From: JAOTYV01 sp964469835
Lineage (GTDB): Bacteria; Pseudomonadota; Alphaproteobacteria; UBA8366
Reading direction: 5' to 3'
NCBI GenBank assembly: GCA_964469835.1
Contig: CAYYBI010000380.1
Location: 1-15,033 of the forward strand
Length of the DNA: 15,033 nt
Of this stretch, positions 1 to 8,222 are shown piece after piece. The position numbers were made by a program, and so were the translations under genes. Numbering within the stretch: the stretch's first letter is position 1; each line of letters begins with the position of its first letter. Under the pieces are notes generated by a model. The model did not search any database, was not told the DNA's origin, and saw nothing but the letters and a program-made list of their open reading frames with translations.

Positions 1-1669
1 GCGTGGTTTGGGGGACGTTTTTTCCCGCCGCAAGATGAAAGGCGGAGCCGCCGATGGTCGCCGACCGGGAGCCGAAGGTCCCTTGGCCGAGGGGCACCTT
101 GTCCGTATCGCCCGATATATAGTGTATGTCCGCCGGATCGAGCCCGAGACGGTCGCAGGCGAGCTGCGTGTACATCGTCGCATGGCCTTGGCCCTGGGCA
201 ATCGACCCGGTCAACACCGTCGCGCTGCCGCTGCGGTCGAAGCGAATCTCCGCGCCTTCCACGCCTTCGGCGCCGGCGCGCTCGATGGAATTGGAGATAC
301 CGATGCCACGAAGCTTGCCCCGTCCCGCCGCATCCTCGCGCCGCTGTTCGAAGCCGGCGTAGTCGGCCATCGCCAGCGCCATATCCATGTTCTTTTCGAA
401 TTCGCCACTGTCATAGATGAAGGTCAGCGCCGTCTTGTAGGGCATGGCCTCCGGCGGAATGGTGTTGCGGCGCCGGAGTTCGGCCGGATCGATCGCCATC
501 TCGTCGGCGGCCATCTCGATCAACCGCTCGATGACATAAGCCGATTCCGGCCGGCCGTTGCCACGATAGGCGCGGATCGGGTTGGTGTTGGTGAAAACGC
601 CGGTCACGTCGACATGGATCGCGGGGATCGTGTAGACGCCGGCCAGCGTGCCGAGATTCTTGACCGCCGAGCTTTCGGCGCCGAGCTGAAGGTAGGCGCC
701 GAGCGCGGCGACGATCCGGACCCGCAAGCCGAGGAACCGTCCCTCCCCGTCAAGCGCCAACGCCGCGTCCACGACATGATCGCGGGCATGGCCATCGCTG
801 GAAAAAGCTTCGGACCGGCCACTGATCCACTTGACGGGCCGCCCGGTCAATTTCGACGCCAGCAGCGCCAGCGGCCCCTCATTATACACCGCCGATTTCA
901 TGCCGAAGCCGCCGCCGATATCGCCGGTGATCACGCGGACCTTGGCCTCGGGCTCGTGCAAAATTCCGGCCAGCAAGGCGCGATACGGCTGCAGTCCCTG
1001 CAATGTCGTATGAAGAGTATAGCGGCCCTCGCCCGCATCGAACTGTGCGATACAGCCGCGCGGCTCCAGGCTGTTGGCGCTGACCCGGTTGATAACCATC
1101 TTTTGCCGGACGACATGCGCCGCCGCCACGAAGGCCGCTTCCGTCTCCGCCTCATCGCCGTCCCGGTGCACGTAGCAGATGTTGTCGGGGCAATCCTCCC
1201 ATACGAGCGGCGCGCCCGGTTCGGGCGCTTCCTCGGTCGAGGTAATCGCCGACAGGCTTTCATAGTCGACGGAAATCAATTCGGCTGCGTCCATCGCCTG
1301 ATGGCGGGTTTCGGCCACGACGAAGGCGACATAATCGCCGACCCGGCGGACGCGGTCTTCCACCAGCGCCGGGTAGCGCGGCACATACATCGGCGACCCG
1401 TCGCGCCGCGTCCGACCACCGCCGGTCGGCAGATCGCCGAAGCCCGATGCGCGCCAGTCCGCGCCGGTCAGGACGATCAGAACGCCGGGCGCGGATTGCG
1501 CCGCCGCCGTGTCGATGGACTTGATCCGTGCATGGGCATGGGGCGAGCGCAGGACGTGGCCGAATGCCATGCCCGGCAGAACAATGTCATCGACAAAGCG
1601 GCCGCCGCCTTTCAACAAGCGCGGATCTTCGAGCCGCGACACCGCCTGCCCAACCGCGAATTCACCCAT
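1..1669 (-). CDS. Xanthine dehydrogenase/CoxL-family molybdopterin-binding large subunit, partial (C-terminus beyond window)
   Basis: Reading leftwards from the ATG at 1669, the frame stays open for 556 codons and runs off position 1. Family members are usually about 760-800 residues, so roughly the last quarter is missing. The N-terminus (GQAVSRLEDPRLLKGGGRFV, residues 7-26) is the standard opening of the aldehyde oxidase/xanthine dehydrogenase a/b hammerhead domain. The Mo-cofactor-binding part shows GDIGGGFGMKS (249-259), AYRGNGRPE (367-375), a GQGHATMYTQ stretch (493-502) and TFGSRSATIGGSA (531-543). The family hydroxylates aldehydes, purines or N-heterocycles in the cytoplasm, together with FAD and 2Fe-2S subunits; neither is in the window and they may lie beyond position 1. 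The AYRGxGRPE loop replaces the AYRCSFR loop of true CO dehydrogenase, so CO oxidation is unlikely. The start overlaps the upstream gene by 8 bp and has an AGGAGAAGG ribosome-binding site. The substrate is not determinable. Confidence 0.93.
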   Translation of the reverse strand, partial: MGEFAVGQAVSRLEDPRLLKGGGRFVDDIVLPGMAFGHVLRSPHAHARIKSIDTAAAQSAPGVLIVLTGADWRASGFGDLPTGGGRTRRDGSPMYVPRYPALVEDRVRRVGDYVAFVVAETRHQAMDAAELISVDYESLSAITSTEEAPEPGAPLVWEDCPDNICYVHRDGDEAETEAAFVAAAHVVRQKMVINRVSANSLEPRGCIAQFDAGEGRYTLHTTLQGLQPYRALLAGILHEPEAKVRVITGDIGGGFGMKSAVYNEGPLALLASKLTGRPVKWISGRSEAFSSDGHARDHVVDAALALDGEGRFLGLRVRIVAALGAYLQLGAESSAVKNLGTLAGVYTIPAIHVDVTGVFTNTNPIRAYRGNGRPESAYVIERLIEMAADEMAIDPAELRRRNTIPPEAMPYKTALTFIYDSGEFEKNMDMALAMADYAGFEQRREDAAGRGKLRGIGISNSIERAGAEGVEGAEIRFDRSGSATVLTGSIAQGQGHATMYTQLACDRLGLDPADIHYISGDTDKVPLGQGTFGSRSATIGGSAFHLAAGKNVPQTT

Positions 1670-2873
1670 GGCCTTCTCCTAAATGCGCGCGCATCGCCGC
1701 CCGTGTTTCCTCACCGCCCTGATTGATCGGTAGTTCCTTGGCGGCGTCGCGCTGGCGCAGCCGATGGGCGTATTCCAGCGGCATCTGACCGTAGGGGTCA
1801 TCGATGCCCAATTCCTTAGCCGCATGCGCCGGCCAATCCGCATTCCAGAGCAGTTCACGGGCGAGCGCAACCAGATCGGCCTTGCCATCTTGCAAAATAC
1901 CTTCCGCCTGCGCCGCCTCGGTGATCCCGCCGACGGCGATCGTCATGATGCCGACCTCGCGCCGCACCCGTTCGGCGAAGCCCACCTGATACCCCGGCAC
2001 GCGCGGTACCATCGGCATTTCCGTGTCACCCATGATGCCACCGGACGAACAATCGACCAGATCGATATCGCGATCCTTGAGTTCCCGTGCCAGGGCGAGC
2101 GTATCGTCGAGGGTCCACATGCCGCCCACACCGTCGACCGACGACACCCGGAAGAACAACGGTTTGTCGGCCGGCCAGGCGGCGCGCACCGTTTCCGCCA
2201 CCTCGAGCGCAAAGCGCATGCGGCCGGCCCGGTCGCCGCCATAGGCATCGTTACGCTGATTGCTGACCGGCGACAGAAACTGATGGATCAGGTAGCCGTG
2301 CGCCCCGTGAATTTCACAAATGTCGTATCCCGCATCGACGCTGCGCCGTGTCGCGTCGCGCCAGGCATCCAGAACCATGCGGATATCGTCCCGGTCCATC
2401 GCCTTCGGCAGGTATCGCCGCGGCAATTGATCGAGCGCACTCGGCGCCAGACCCTGCCAGGGGGGTATGCCGTCCGCCGCATCGGCATCGGACAGCGGCT
2501 CCCAATTCCGGACCGCCGTGTGGCACGATGCCTTGCGGCCCGCATGGCCGAGCTGAATGGCCGGCACCGCGCCCTGTGCGCGAATGAAATCGGTTATCCG
2601 CCGATAGGCAGTGATATGGCTGTCGTCATAAATGCCGGCACATTTGTAAGTCTTGCGACCGCGCTCTTCTACCGCTGTCTCCTCGCCAAAGACGATGCCC
2701 GCACCACCCACCGACAGACGCGCAAGATGCATGAACTGCCAGTCGCCGGGACCGCCATCGTCGGACGCGTATTGGCACATGGGCGAGACGACGATTCGAT
2801 TCCGCGCGGTGACGCCGCGGATCGTGACGGGCGTGAACAGCAAGGGCTGATCCGAATTCGGCTGTTGGGTCAT
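1662..2873 (-). CDS. NADH:flavin oxidoreductase, Old Yellow Enzyme family (YqjM-like)
   Basis: The 403-residue product is a single FMN-binding TIM barrel, slightly longer than the usual 340-370 for YqjM-type enzymes because of a C-terminal tail of about 40 residues. The N-terminus carries SPMCQYAS (30-37); its Cys33 and Tyr35 match the active-site Cys/Tyr pair of the thermophilic-like (YqjM) class. QLGHAGRKAS (107-116) is the flavin-contacting strand. EIHGAHGYLIHQFLSPVSN (187-205) contains the substrate-binding His pair (His189, His192). AVGGI and DLVALARELL near the C-terminus belong to the phosphate-binding half of the barrel. Such enzymes use NAD(P)H to reduce activated alkenes such as enones, or take part in catabolism of cyclic or N-containing compounds. 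The stop overlaps the start of the molybdenum hydroxylase gene by 8 bp, so the two are probably translationally coupled. The ATG at 2873 is preceded by GGGAAAG. The physiological substrate is unknown. Confidence 0.95.
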   Translation of the reverse strand: MTQQPNSDQPLLFTPVTIRGVTARNRIVVSPMCQYASDDGGPGDWQFMHLARLSVGGAGIVFGEETAVEERGRKTYKCAGIYDDSHITAYRRITDFIRAQGAVPAIQLGHAGRKASCHTAVRNWEPLSDADAADGIPPWQGLAPSALDQLPRRYLPKAMDRDDIRMVLDAWRDATRRSVDAGYDICEIHGAHGYLIHQFLSPVSNQRNDAYGGDRAGRMRFALEVAETVRAAWPADKPLFFRVSSVDGVGGMWTLDDTLALARELKDRDIDLVDCSSGGIMGDTEMPMVPRVPGYQVGFAERVRREVGIMTIAVGGITEAAQAEGILQDGKADLVALARELLWNADWPAHAAKELGIDDPYGQMPLEYAHRLRQRDAAKELPINQGGEETRAAMRAHLGEGHG

Positions 2874-2942
2874 GGATTGCGCTTTCCCGCACTGTGACGC
2901 CCTGGAACATTCGACGGAGCCGAATCGGCGACCGGTTTCCTC

Positions 2943-2970
2943 ATCATACCCGGATTGGCCGCAACCAAAA
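2943..2970 (-). promoter_or_regulatory. Possible promoter for the NADH:flavin oxidoreductase gene
   Basis: On the minus strand, TTTTGG (2970-2965) is separated by 16 bp from TATGAT (2948-2943). The -10-like box is good and the -35-like box is poor. It would leave a leader of about 70 nt before the ATG at 2873. It lies in the 164-bp divergent gap shared with recQ. This is a pattern match only. Confidence 0.25.
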
Positions 2971-2980
2971 CCCAGGCACG

Positions 2981-2986
2981 TAAAAT
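2981..2986 (+). promoter_or_regulatory. Possible -10 element upstream of recQ
   Basis: TAAAAT lies about 50 nt before the chosen recQ ATG, in a short AT-richer patch of the divergent intergenic region. The nearest -35-like sequence (TTGGCC, 2955-2960) is 20 bp away, which is longer than ideal, so only the -10 box is proposed. Confidence 0.22.
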
Positions 2987-3037
2987 GAAAACGGCGCGCA
3001 ATTGCGGCGTTTCGCGGCCTCGTCTCCCGCCGGACGC

Positions 3038-5005
3038 ATGACCGATGACGTCGCCGTCACACCGTTGTATGGTCCGCCGACATCTGCGCGGGGGGAAGCA
3101 TTGAGTCACGTTGATCCGGATCCGGTCCTAGACGCCACTTCAATAGACGATCAAATTGCGCCGGCCGCCTTGCAGCCATCGCCCGCCGTCAACGCCGACG
3201 CCCGGTCGATCCTCAAAAGCAAATTCGGCTACGACTCCTTCCGCCCCGGTCAGGAGGAAGTGCTGGCTGCGCTGCTTGACGGCACCAGCGTCCTCGCGGT
3301 CATGCCGACCGGATCGGGTAAATCACTGTGTTACCAGATTCCGGCGTTGCTGCGGGGCGGCCTGACCGTGGTCGTCTCGCCCCTGGTCGCCCTGATGGAA
3401 GATCAGGTGACGGCGCTTCGGCTTGCCGGCGTTGCGGCGGAGACAATCAATTCGTCCCGGTCCTACAACGACAACGCTGCAAGCTGGCGCCGGGCCGCCG
3501 CGGGCGAGTCGCCGCTGCTGTATATTTCCCCCGAGCGCTTGATGACCGACCGGATGATGGCGGCGCTGACAAAGCTTCCGGTGCAATTGATCGCAATCGA
3601 TGAAGCGCACTGCATCTCACGCTGGGGACCCTCTTTCCGTCCCGAATACGAGCAACTGGGGCAACTCAAGGAGCACTTCCCCGGCGTTCCGATCGCCGCG
3701 CTGACCGCCACCGCGGATGAGACCACGCGAATCGAAATCGCCGCGAAGCTCTTCGATGGCAACGGTAAGATCGTGGTCCGCGGTTTCGACCGGCCGAACA
3801 TCCGCCTCGCCGTCGAAATGCGCCGCAACTGGAAAGCCCAATTGCTGGAATTCGTGCAAGCGCGGGAAGACCAGTGCGGCATCGTCTATTGCTTGTCGCG
3901 CAAGAAAACGGAAGAAGCGGCGAATTTCCTGGCCGAGCACGGTATCCGCGCCCTGCCCTATCACGCGGGCATGGACAAATCCCTCCGGATCGCCAATCAG
4001 GATACCTTCATGACCGACCCCGGCACGGTGATGGTGGCGACCATCGCGTTCGGCATGGGCATCGACAAGCCGGACGTGCGGTATGTCTTCCACACCAATC
4101 TCCCCGGCAACATGGAATCCTATTATCAGGAGATCGGCCGCGCCGGCCGGGACGGGCTCCCGTCGGACGCCCATATGCTCTATGGCCTGGACGATATTCG
4201 GATGCGGCGGATGTTCATCGACCAGGAGGACGGCGGCGAAGAACACATGCGGCGCGAACACAAACGCCTGGACAGTCTCATTGCCTATTGCGAAACACCG
4301 GAATGCCGGCGGCAGGCGCTTCTCGCCTATTTCGACGAGACGACACCGCCCTGCGGCAATTGCGATATCTGCCAAGACCCGCCGGTCCTGACCGATGGAA
4401 CGACGGTCGGGCAGCAAATCCTGTCGGTCGTCCAGGCAACGGGACAACGGTTTGGCGCGGCGCATCTGGTCGACGTGCTGCGGGGCGCGGATACCGAAAA
4501 GACCCGCAAATTCGGGCATACCGGCCTTCCGGAATTCGGCATCGGCAGCGCCACCAGCAAGGAAGATTTGCGCTCGATCATCCGGCAACTGGTCGCCGCC
4601 GGGCTTCTGCAACTGGATATCAAGGGATATGGCGGCTTGAGCCTGACGGATAAGGGGGTTGGTTTTCTCAACGGTACTGAGTCCTTCCAATATCGCGAAG
4701 ACACTTTCAAAAACCACGCATTGAAAAGCCCGGGCAAGAAGACAGCGCCCGCGGCGGCCGATCTGTCGGCGCCGGACGCCGAGCTGTTCAATGCACTCAA
4801 GGAACGGCGCCGCGACCTCGCCAAGACGCGCGGTGTGCCCGCCTATGTGATCTTTGCCGATCGCGCACTGGCGGATATGGCGCGCCGCAAACCCCGGACC
4901 GAAGAGGAATTCGCCACCGTTCACGGCGTCGGCGACGCCAAGCTGCGCGACTTCGCAGCCCCGTTTCTCGAAGTGATTTCAGGATATATGCAAGACGCCG
5001 TCTGA
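3038..5005 (+). CDS. recQ: ATP-dependent DNA helicase RecQ
   Basis: This is a 3'-5' superfamily 2 helicase for recombination and stalled-fork repair. From the ATG at 3038 it is 655 residues, and all RecQ modules are present in order. They are motif 0 with FGYDSFRPGQ (about 63-72), Walker A MPTGSGKS (89-96), DEAH (187-190), motif III ALTATAD, motif VI QEIGRAGRDG (about 363-372), the zinc site with four Cys (about 422, 438, 441, 444, ending CGNCDIC), the winged-helix RQC region, and a C-terminal HRDC domain (about 580-650). E. coli RecQ has 609 residues; the extra length is an unconserved N-terminal extension of about 40 residues. The start is uncertain: a TTG at 3101 follows a purine-rich GGGGGGA tract and would give a more typical N-terminus, while a TTG at 3002 is also in frame. 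The aromatic-rich loop after DEAH reads SRWGPSFRPEY, whereas E. coli has SQWGHDFRPEY. The gene stands alone, converging on the MlrC-type gene with an 11-bp gap. Confidence 0.96.
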   Translation: MTDDVAVTPLYGPPTSARGEALSHVDPDPVLDATSIDDQIAPAALQPSPAVNADARSILKSKFGYDSFRPGQEEVLAALLDGTSVLAVMPTGSGKSLCYQIPALLRGGLTVVVSPLVALMEDQVTALRLAGVAAETINSSRSYNDNAASWRRAAAGESPLLYISPERLMTDRMMAALTKLPVQLIAIDEAHCISRWGPSFRPEYEQLGQLKEHFPGVPIAALTATADETTRIEIAAKLFDGNGKIVVRGFDRPNIRLAVEMRRNWKAQLLEFVQAREDQCGIVYCLSRKKTEEAANFLAEHGIRALPYHAGMDKSLRIANQDTFMTDPGTVMVATIAFGMGIDKPDVRYVFHTNLPGNMESYYQEIGRAGRDGLPSDAHMLYGLDDIRMRRMFIDQEDGGEEHMRREHKRLDSLIAYCETPECRRQALLAYFDETTPPCGNCDICQDPPVLTDGTTVGQQILSVVQATGQRFGAAHLVDVLRGADTEKTRKFGHTGLPEFGIGSATSKEDLRSIIRQLVAAGLLQLDIKGYGGLSLTDKGVGFLNGTESFQYREDTFKNHALKSPGKKTAPAAADLSAPDAELFNALKERRRDLAKTRGVPAYVIFADRALADMARRKPRTEEEFATVHGVGDAKLRDFAAPFLEVISGYMQDAV

Positions 5006-5016
5006 GCGCTTATAGC

Positions 5017-6519
5017 CTACCGGTCCGTTTCAGGCCTGTGCGGATCGTTAATCAGGTCGAGCGGATAAATCGGCCGCCGTACCTTTTCGAAATTGAGCTG
5101 TCCGTAATCCGACGTGCAAACGCCGGTCCCGGCGCATTCGATCACTTCCTTGGCAATCGGCTTGAACCCGGCACGGTAATGGATCCGGCTCTTGAGCATG
5201 AGATAGCGTTTCTCGGTCGGGTCGATGCCGAGGCTCAGCAGGCACCCCTGATCGTTCGGTTCCTGATGGCGCGAGATAACGACAATCTCGACCTTGCCCG
5301 TATCGAGCACAACGGTAGGCCCCATATCCATCAAGATGCCAGCCGACGCCGGACCGCGATTGCGATACTTGCCGTCGGAAATCAGCTTCACTGTTCCCGT
5401 CACCGTTCGCGGCTCTCCCACCCGCCCGATCGACGGCATGTCCACCTTGCCGCCGAGCGGCAGCGTGACGGTAGCCCCGATCCCCACCTCGATCATGGTA
5501 GCGACCGCGGCCGGATCGTGAATCGCAAACGCCGCCACATCCTCCAGCCCCGCGTCGAGAATCGCGCCCAGCACGGTCATCGTATCCATCGTCCCGCCGG
5601 ACGCCGCGTTGTCGTAATGGTCGAGCAGGACCACCGGCCCGTCGGTGATGGTCTTGGCGCGGGCAATCGACTCCTGCAACGGCTCGATCTGGTAAACCCA
5701 GGCCTCGCGATTGTCCCACGCGCTGTCGAGCAATTCGTCGCGCAACCGGGCGGCCAATTCCGGGTCGTTATCGGTCACCACGACGGCGCTCAGTCCTGCA
5801 TTCCGGATGTCCGCGTGGGGAAATCCGGTAAACAAGGTCGCGGCCATGGCTTCGCCCTGTTCCATCTCCCGGGCGCGTTTTTGCAGATCGCTGTTGGGGA
5901 AGTCATCGGTGCCCTGCCGCATCACATGCGGCAGCATCGGCCGGTTGCCCCACGCGAGGGTCGGCTGCGCCTCACCTTTCAACAGCTTGATCAGCGGCTC
6001 GCCCGCGCGCATGCCGGTTTCGTAATTGTCGATATGCGGATAGGTCTGGAACCCCGCCAGCGTCGTCGAATTCTCGACAATCGCCGGATAGAGATTGGTG
6101 TGCATGTCGAGCGCGCTGGCGATCGGAATGCCGGGCGCGATTTGCCGCAGCCGTTCCAGCAGCGTGCCTTCGCCATCCTCCAGGCTTTCGGTGACCATCG
6201 CTCCATGCAGGTCCAACATCACCGCATCGCATCCGGCCGAGACCGCCTCGCAAATCGCATCGGTGATCGCGGCATAGGCCGCATCCTCGACCGGCCCGCT
6301 CGGCCAGGCTTGCGCCGCGATCGGCGTTACGATCTCGTATCCTTCGCGTTCGGCGAGATCGATATACGCGCCCATCGCGGATCCGGTACCCTTGTAGGCC
6401 TCGTATGCTTCCTGTCCACGCGGCGGCAGCGGGAAGCCGCGGGCAAACCTCTCGAGCGGCGTCGGCACCGGCGAAAAAGTGTTGGTTTCGTGCTTCATCA
6501 TCGCGATGACGACACGCAT
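5017..6519 (-). CDS. M81-family metallopeptidase (MlrC-like)
   Basis: The 500-residue product matches the MlrC family: an N-terminal metal-binding domain (DUF1485) followed by the MlrC C-terminal domain. It opens with RVVIAMMKHETNTFSP, the usual family start. Candidate metal ligands are Asp103/His105 in MLDLHGAM, Asp138/His140 in ALDMHTNL, and His162 in YPHIDNYETG. The C-terminal part has DHYDNAASGGTMD and SRIHYRAGF, both typical of the family. The founding member, in microcystin-degrading sphingomonads, cleaves the linear tetrapeptide, but most relatives have no known substrate and sit beside peptide-type ABC transporters, as here. There is no signal peptide, so it is cytoplasmic. The ATG at 6519 follows GGGAGAA 17 bp after the GMC gene stop; an in-frame extension upstream to 6717 runs into the GMC coding region and is rejected. 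It is probably the last gene of the operon. I infer hydrolysis of an amide bond in the imported compound. Confidence 0.93.
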   Translation of the reverse strand: MRVVIAMMKHETNTFSPVPTPLERFARGFPLPPRGQEAYEAYKGTGSAMGAYIDLAEREGYEIVTPIAAQAWPSGPVEDAAYAAITDAICEAVSAGCDAVMLDLHGAMVTESLEDGEGTLLERLRQIAPGIPIASALDMHTNLYPAIVENSTTLAGFQTYPHIDNYETGMRAGEPLIKLLKGEAQPTLAWGNRPMLPHVMRQGTDDFPNSDLQKRAREMEQGEAMAATLFTGFPHADIRNAGLSAVVVTDNDPELAARLRDELLDSAWDNREAWVYQIEPLQESIARAKTITDGPVVLLDHYDNAASGGTMDTMTVLGAILDAGLEDVAAFAIHDPAAVATMIEVGIGATVTLPLGGKVDMPSIGRVGEPRTVTGTVKLISDGKYRNRGPASAGILMDMGPTVVLDTGKVEIVVISRHQEPNDQGCLLSLGIDPTEKRYLMLKSRIHYRAGFKPIAKEVIECAGTGVCTSDYGQLNFEKVRRPIYPLDLINDPHRPETDR

Positions 6520-6536
6520 GACGGTTCTCCCGAATT

Positions 6537-8150
6537 TCAGGCGGCGCCGGCCAGGATCATATCCGCGCCCTTCTCGCCGATCATCAACGACGCCGAGTTG
6601 GTGTTCGACGACGGCATGTTGGGCATAATCGAGGAATCGACGACCCGCAGATTTTCCATACCGTGGACGCGCAGTTCGTAGTCGACCACATCCTGATCGC
6701 CGCGCCCCATCCGGCAAGTGCTGATCGGATGCCAGCAGGTTTGCGCCGATTGCCGCGCGTAATCCATCACTGCCTCGTCGCTTCGAACGTCGGGACCGGG
6801 CCGCACCTCGCGCACGATGAACGGCGCGATCGCCGGCTGCGATGCGATTTCGCGGATCATCTTCATGCCGCGGAGCAGGACCTCGACATCGGTCGGATGG
6901 GTCAGGTAGTTGGCGTTAATTTGCGGCGGGTCCGCTGGATCGGTCGAATTGATGTGCAGCGACCCGCGCGACTCCGGATACAGTTGGAATATGCCCAGCG
7001 CGAACCCGGAAAACGGATCGACGCCGATTTCCTTGCTGCGCGCATAGCGGTCCTTGCCGGACACCAAGGCGATCTGAAGTTTCATGTCCGGATGCGGGAC
7101 ATCGTCGCCGCTGCGCATGATCGCCTGCACGGTTGGCGCGGAGATCGACAGCAACCCGTCGCGGAACACCAGATAGCGCAACAAAGCCATCGCGCCCCGC
7201 ACCGGACTGTTCAGGATATCGTTGATCGTGACCTTGGCGTTGGTTTCATAGGTCATGCGGCTCTGCACATGATCCTGAAGGTTCTCGCCGACCCCCGGCA
7301 GATGGTGCGCGACATCGATGCCGAACTTCTTCAGCACGTCGCCGCCGCCAATGCCGGACAATTCGAGCAGCTTCGGCGACACGATCGGCCCGGCCGCGAG
7401 AATGACCTCATGCCGCGCTTCGGCAATCCGGCGCTCTCCATCCTTATCATAGACGATACCGACGGCGCGCTTGTTCTCCAGCAGGATCCGGCTTGCGAGC
7501 GCATTCGTCCGAACCTCCAAGTTCGGCCGCGACCGGGCGGGATGCAGATACGCGACAGCGGCGGAACAGCGGCGGCCATTGCGAATCGAGAATTGCAGCC
7601 AGCTCGCGCCTTCGAACCGTTCCGCGTTGTAGTCGGGATTCTCGAAGGTCCCGGTCTGTACCGTTGCATCGAGGAAGGCGCGCGACAGCGGGTCGCGGTA
7701 GCCGCCGTCGCTGACGGTGAGCGGCCCGCCCTGCCCGCGCCATGCCGGATCGCCGCCGGGTCGGTCCTCGATCTTCTTGAAGTACGGCAAGACGTCGTCG
7801 TAACCCCAGCCGGGGTTGTTGCCGTCCCGCCAATCATCGAACCGATGCGCCGCGCCGCGCGCATAGATCATGCCGTTGACCGAACTCGATCCGCCGAGCA
7901 TGCGGCCGCGTGGCCAGTAGACATCCTGATCCTTCAGTTCCCGTTCCTTGTCGGTGCGGAATGGCCAGACGAATTTCGGATTCGTCAACATGCGGCCGAT
8001 GCCGATCGGCATGTGGACCCAACGGTGCTTGTCTTCGCCGCCGGCCTCCAGCAGCAGCACCCGGTATTGCCCGTCCGCCGAGAGCCGGTTCGCCAGGACG
8101 CAGCCGGACGACCCTGCGCCGACAATGATAAAATCGAACTCTTCCGCCAT
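6537..8150 (-). CDS. GMC-family FAD-dependent oxidoreductase (choline/alcohol dehydrogenase-like)
   Basis: The 537-residue product is full length for glucose-methanol-choline oxidoreductases. The N-terminal FAD-binding Rossmann motif is FIIVGAGSSGCVLANRLS (7-24), followed by LLLEAGG. The RGRMLGGSSSVNGMIYARG stretch (81-99) is GMC signature 1, and a GPIVSPKLLELSGIG segment followed by GVGENLQDHV is signature 2. Catalytic residues are His474 (CWHPISTCRMG) and Asn518 (NTNSASLMIGEK) near the C-terminus. Family members oxidise primary or secondary alcohols to aldehydes or ketones, passing electrons to oxygen or a quinone pool. It starts 72 bp after the last ABC ATPase gene and ends 17 bp before the MlrC-type gene, so it is likely in the same transcript. 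No export signal is visible, so it is probably cytoplasmic. The position fits oxidation of an alcohol in, or released from, the imported compound; its substrate cannot be assigned. Confidence 0.95.
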   Translation of the reverse strand: MAEEFDFIIVGAGSSGCVLANRLSADGQYRVLLLEAGGEDKHRWVHMPIGIGRMLTNPKFVWPFRTDKERELKDQDVYWPRGRMLGGSSSVNGMIYARGAAHRFDDWRDGNNPGWGYDDVLPYFKKIEDRPGGDPAWRGQGGPLTVSDGGYRDPLSRAFLDATVQTGTFENPDYNAERFEGASWLQFSIRNGRRCSAAVAYLHPARSRPNLEVRTNALASRILLENKRAVGIVYDKDGERRIAEARHEVILAAGPIVSPKLLELSGIGGGDVLKKFGIDVAHHLPGVGENLQDHVQSRMTYETNAKVTINDILNSPVRGAMALLRYLVFRDGLLSISAPTVQAIMRSGDDVPHPDMKLQIALVSGKDRYARSKEIGVDPFSGFALGIFQLYPESRGSLHINSTDPADPPQINANYLTHPTDVEVLLRGMKMIREIASQPAIAPFIVREVRPGPDVRSDEAVMDYARQSAQTCWHPISTCRMGRGDQDVVDYELRVHGMENLRVVDSSIMPNMPSSNTNSASLMIGEKGADMILAGAA

Positions 8151-8222
8151 TCTCAGAGTATTCCCTTACGCATCAATCCGGGCATGATGCCGTCCGCCTG
8201 TGCCTAAATCCATCTGTGTATA

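Noticed and set aside
1..1669. Annotation as aerobic CO dehydrogenase large subunit (coxL)
   Set aside because: The active-site loop reads AYRGNGRPE, not the AYRCSFR typical of CO-oxidising form I enzymes.
8..1726. Long plus-strand open frame opposite the molybdenum hydroxylase gene
   Set aside because: Its Arg/His-rich translation shows no domain, and the opposite strand encodes a clearly conserved enzyme. Long antisense frames are expected in GC-rich genes.
2870..3109. Small minus-strand frame (79 codons) in the divergent gap upstream of the flavin oxidoreductase
   Set aside because: It overlaps the recQ 5' end and the start of the oxidoreductase gene, has no good ribosome-binding site, and has no recognisable features.
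3617..4924. 435-codon minus-strand frame inside recQ
   Set aside because: Antisense to conserved helicase motifs, with no plausible start context or domain.
5038..6681. 547-codon plus-strand frame opposite the MlrC-like gene
   Set aside because: Shadow of the conserved minus-strand gene; no family features, and it would overlap that gene almost entirely.
8188..8202. GGCATGATGCC near-palindrome between the ATPase and GMC genes
   Set aside because: It has a single-base centre, so it cannot form a usable RNA hairpin, and there is no T-run. It is too short to propose as an operator.
6663..8207. 514-codon plus-strand frame opposite the GMC oxidoreductase gene
   Set aside because: The GMC protein has every family motif on the other strand. 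The antisense translation is low in recognisable structure.
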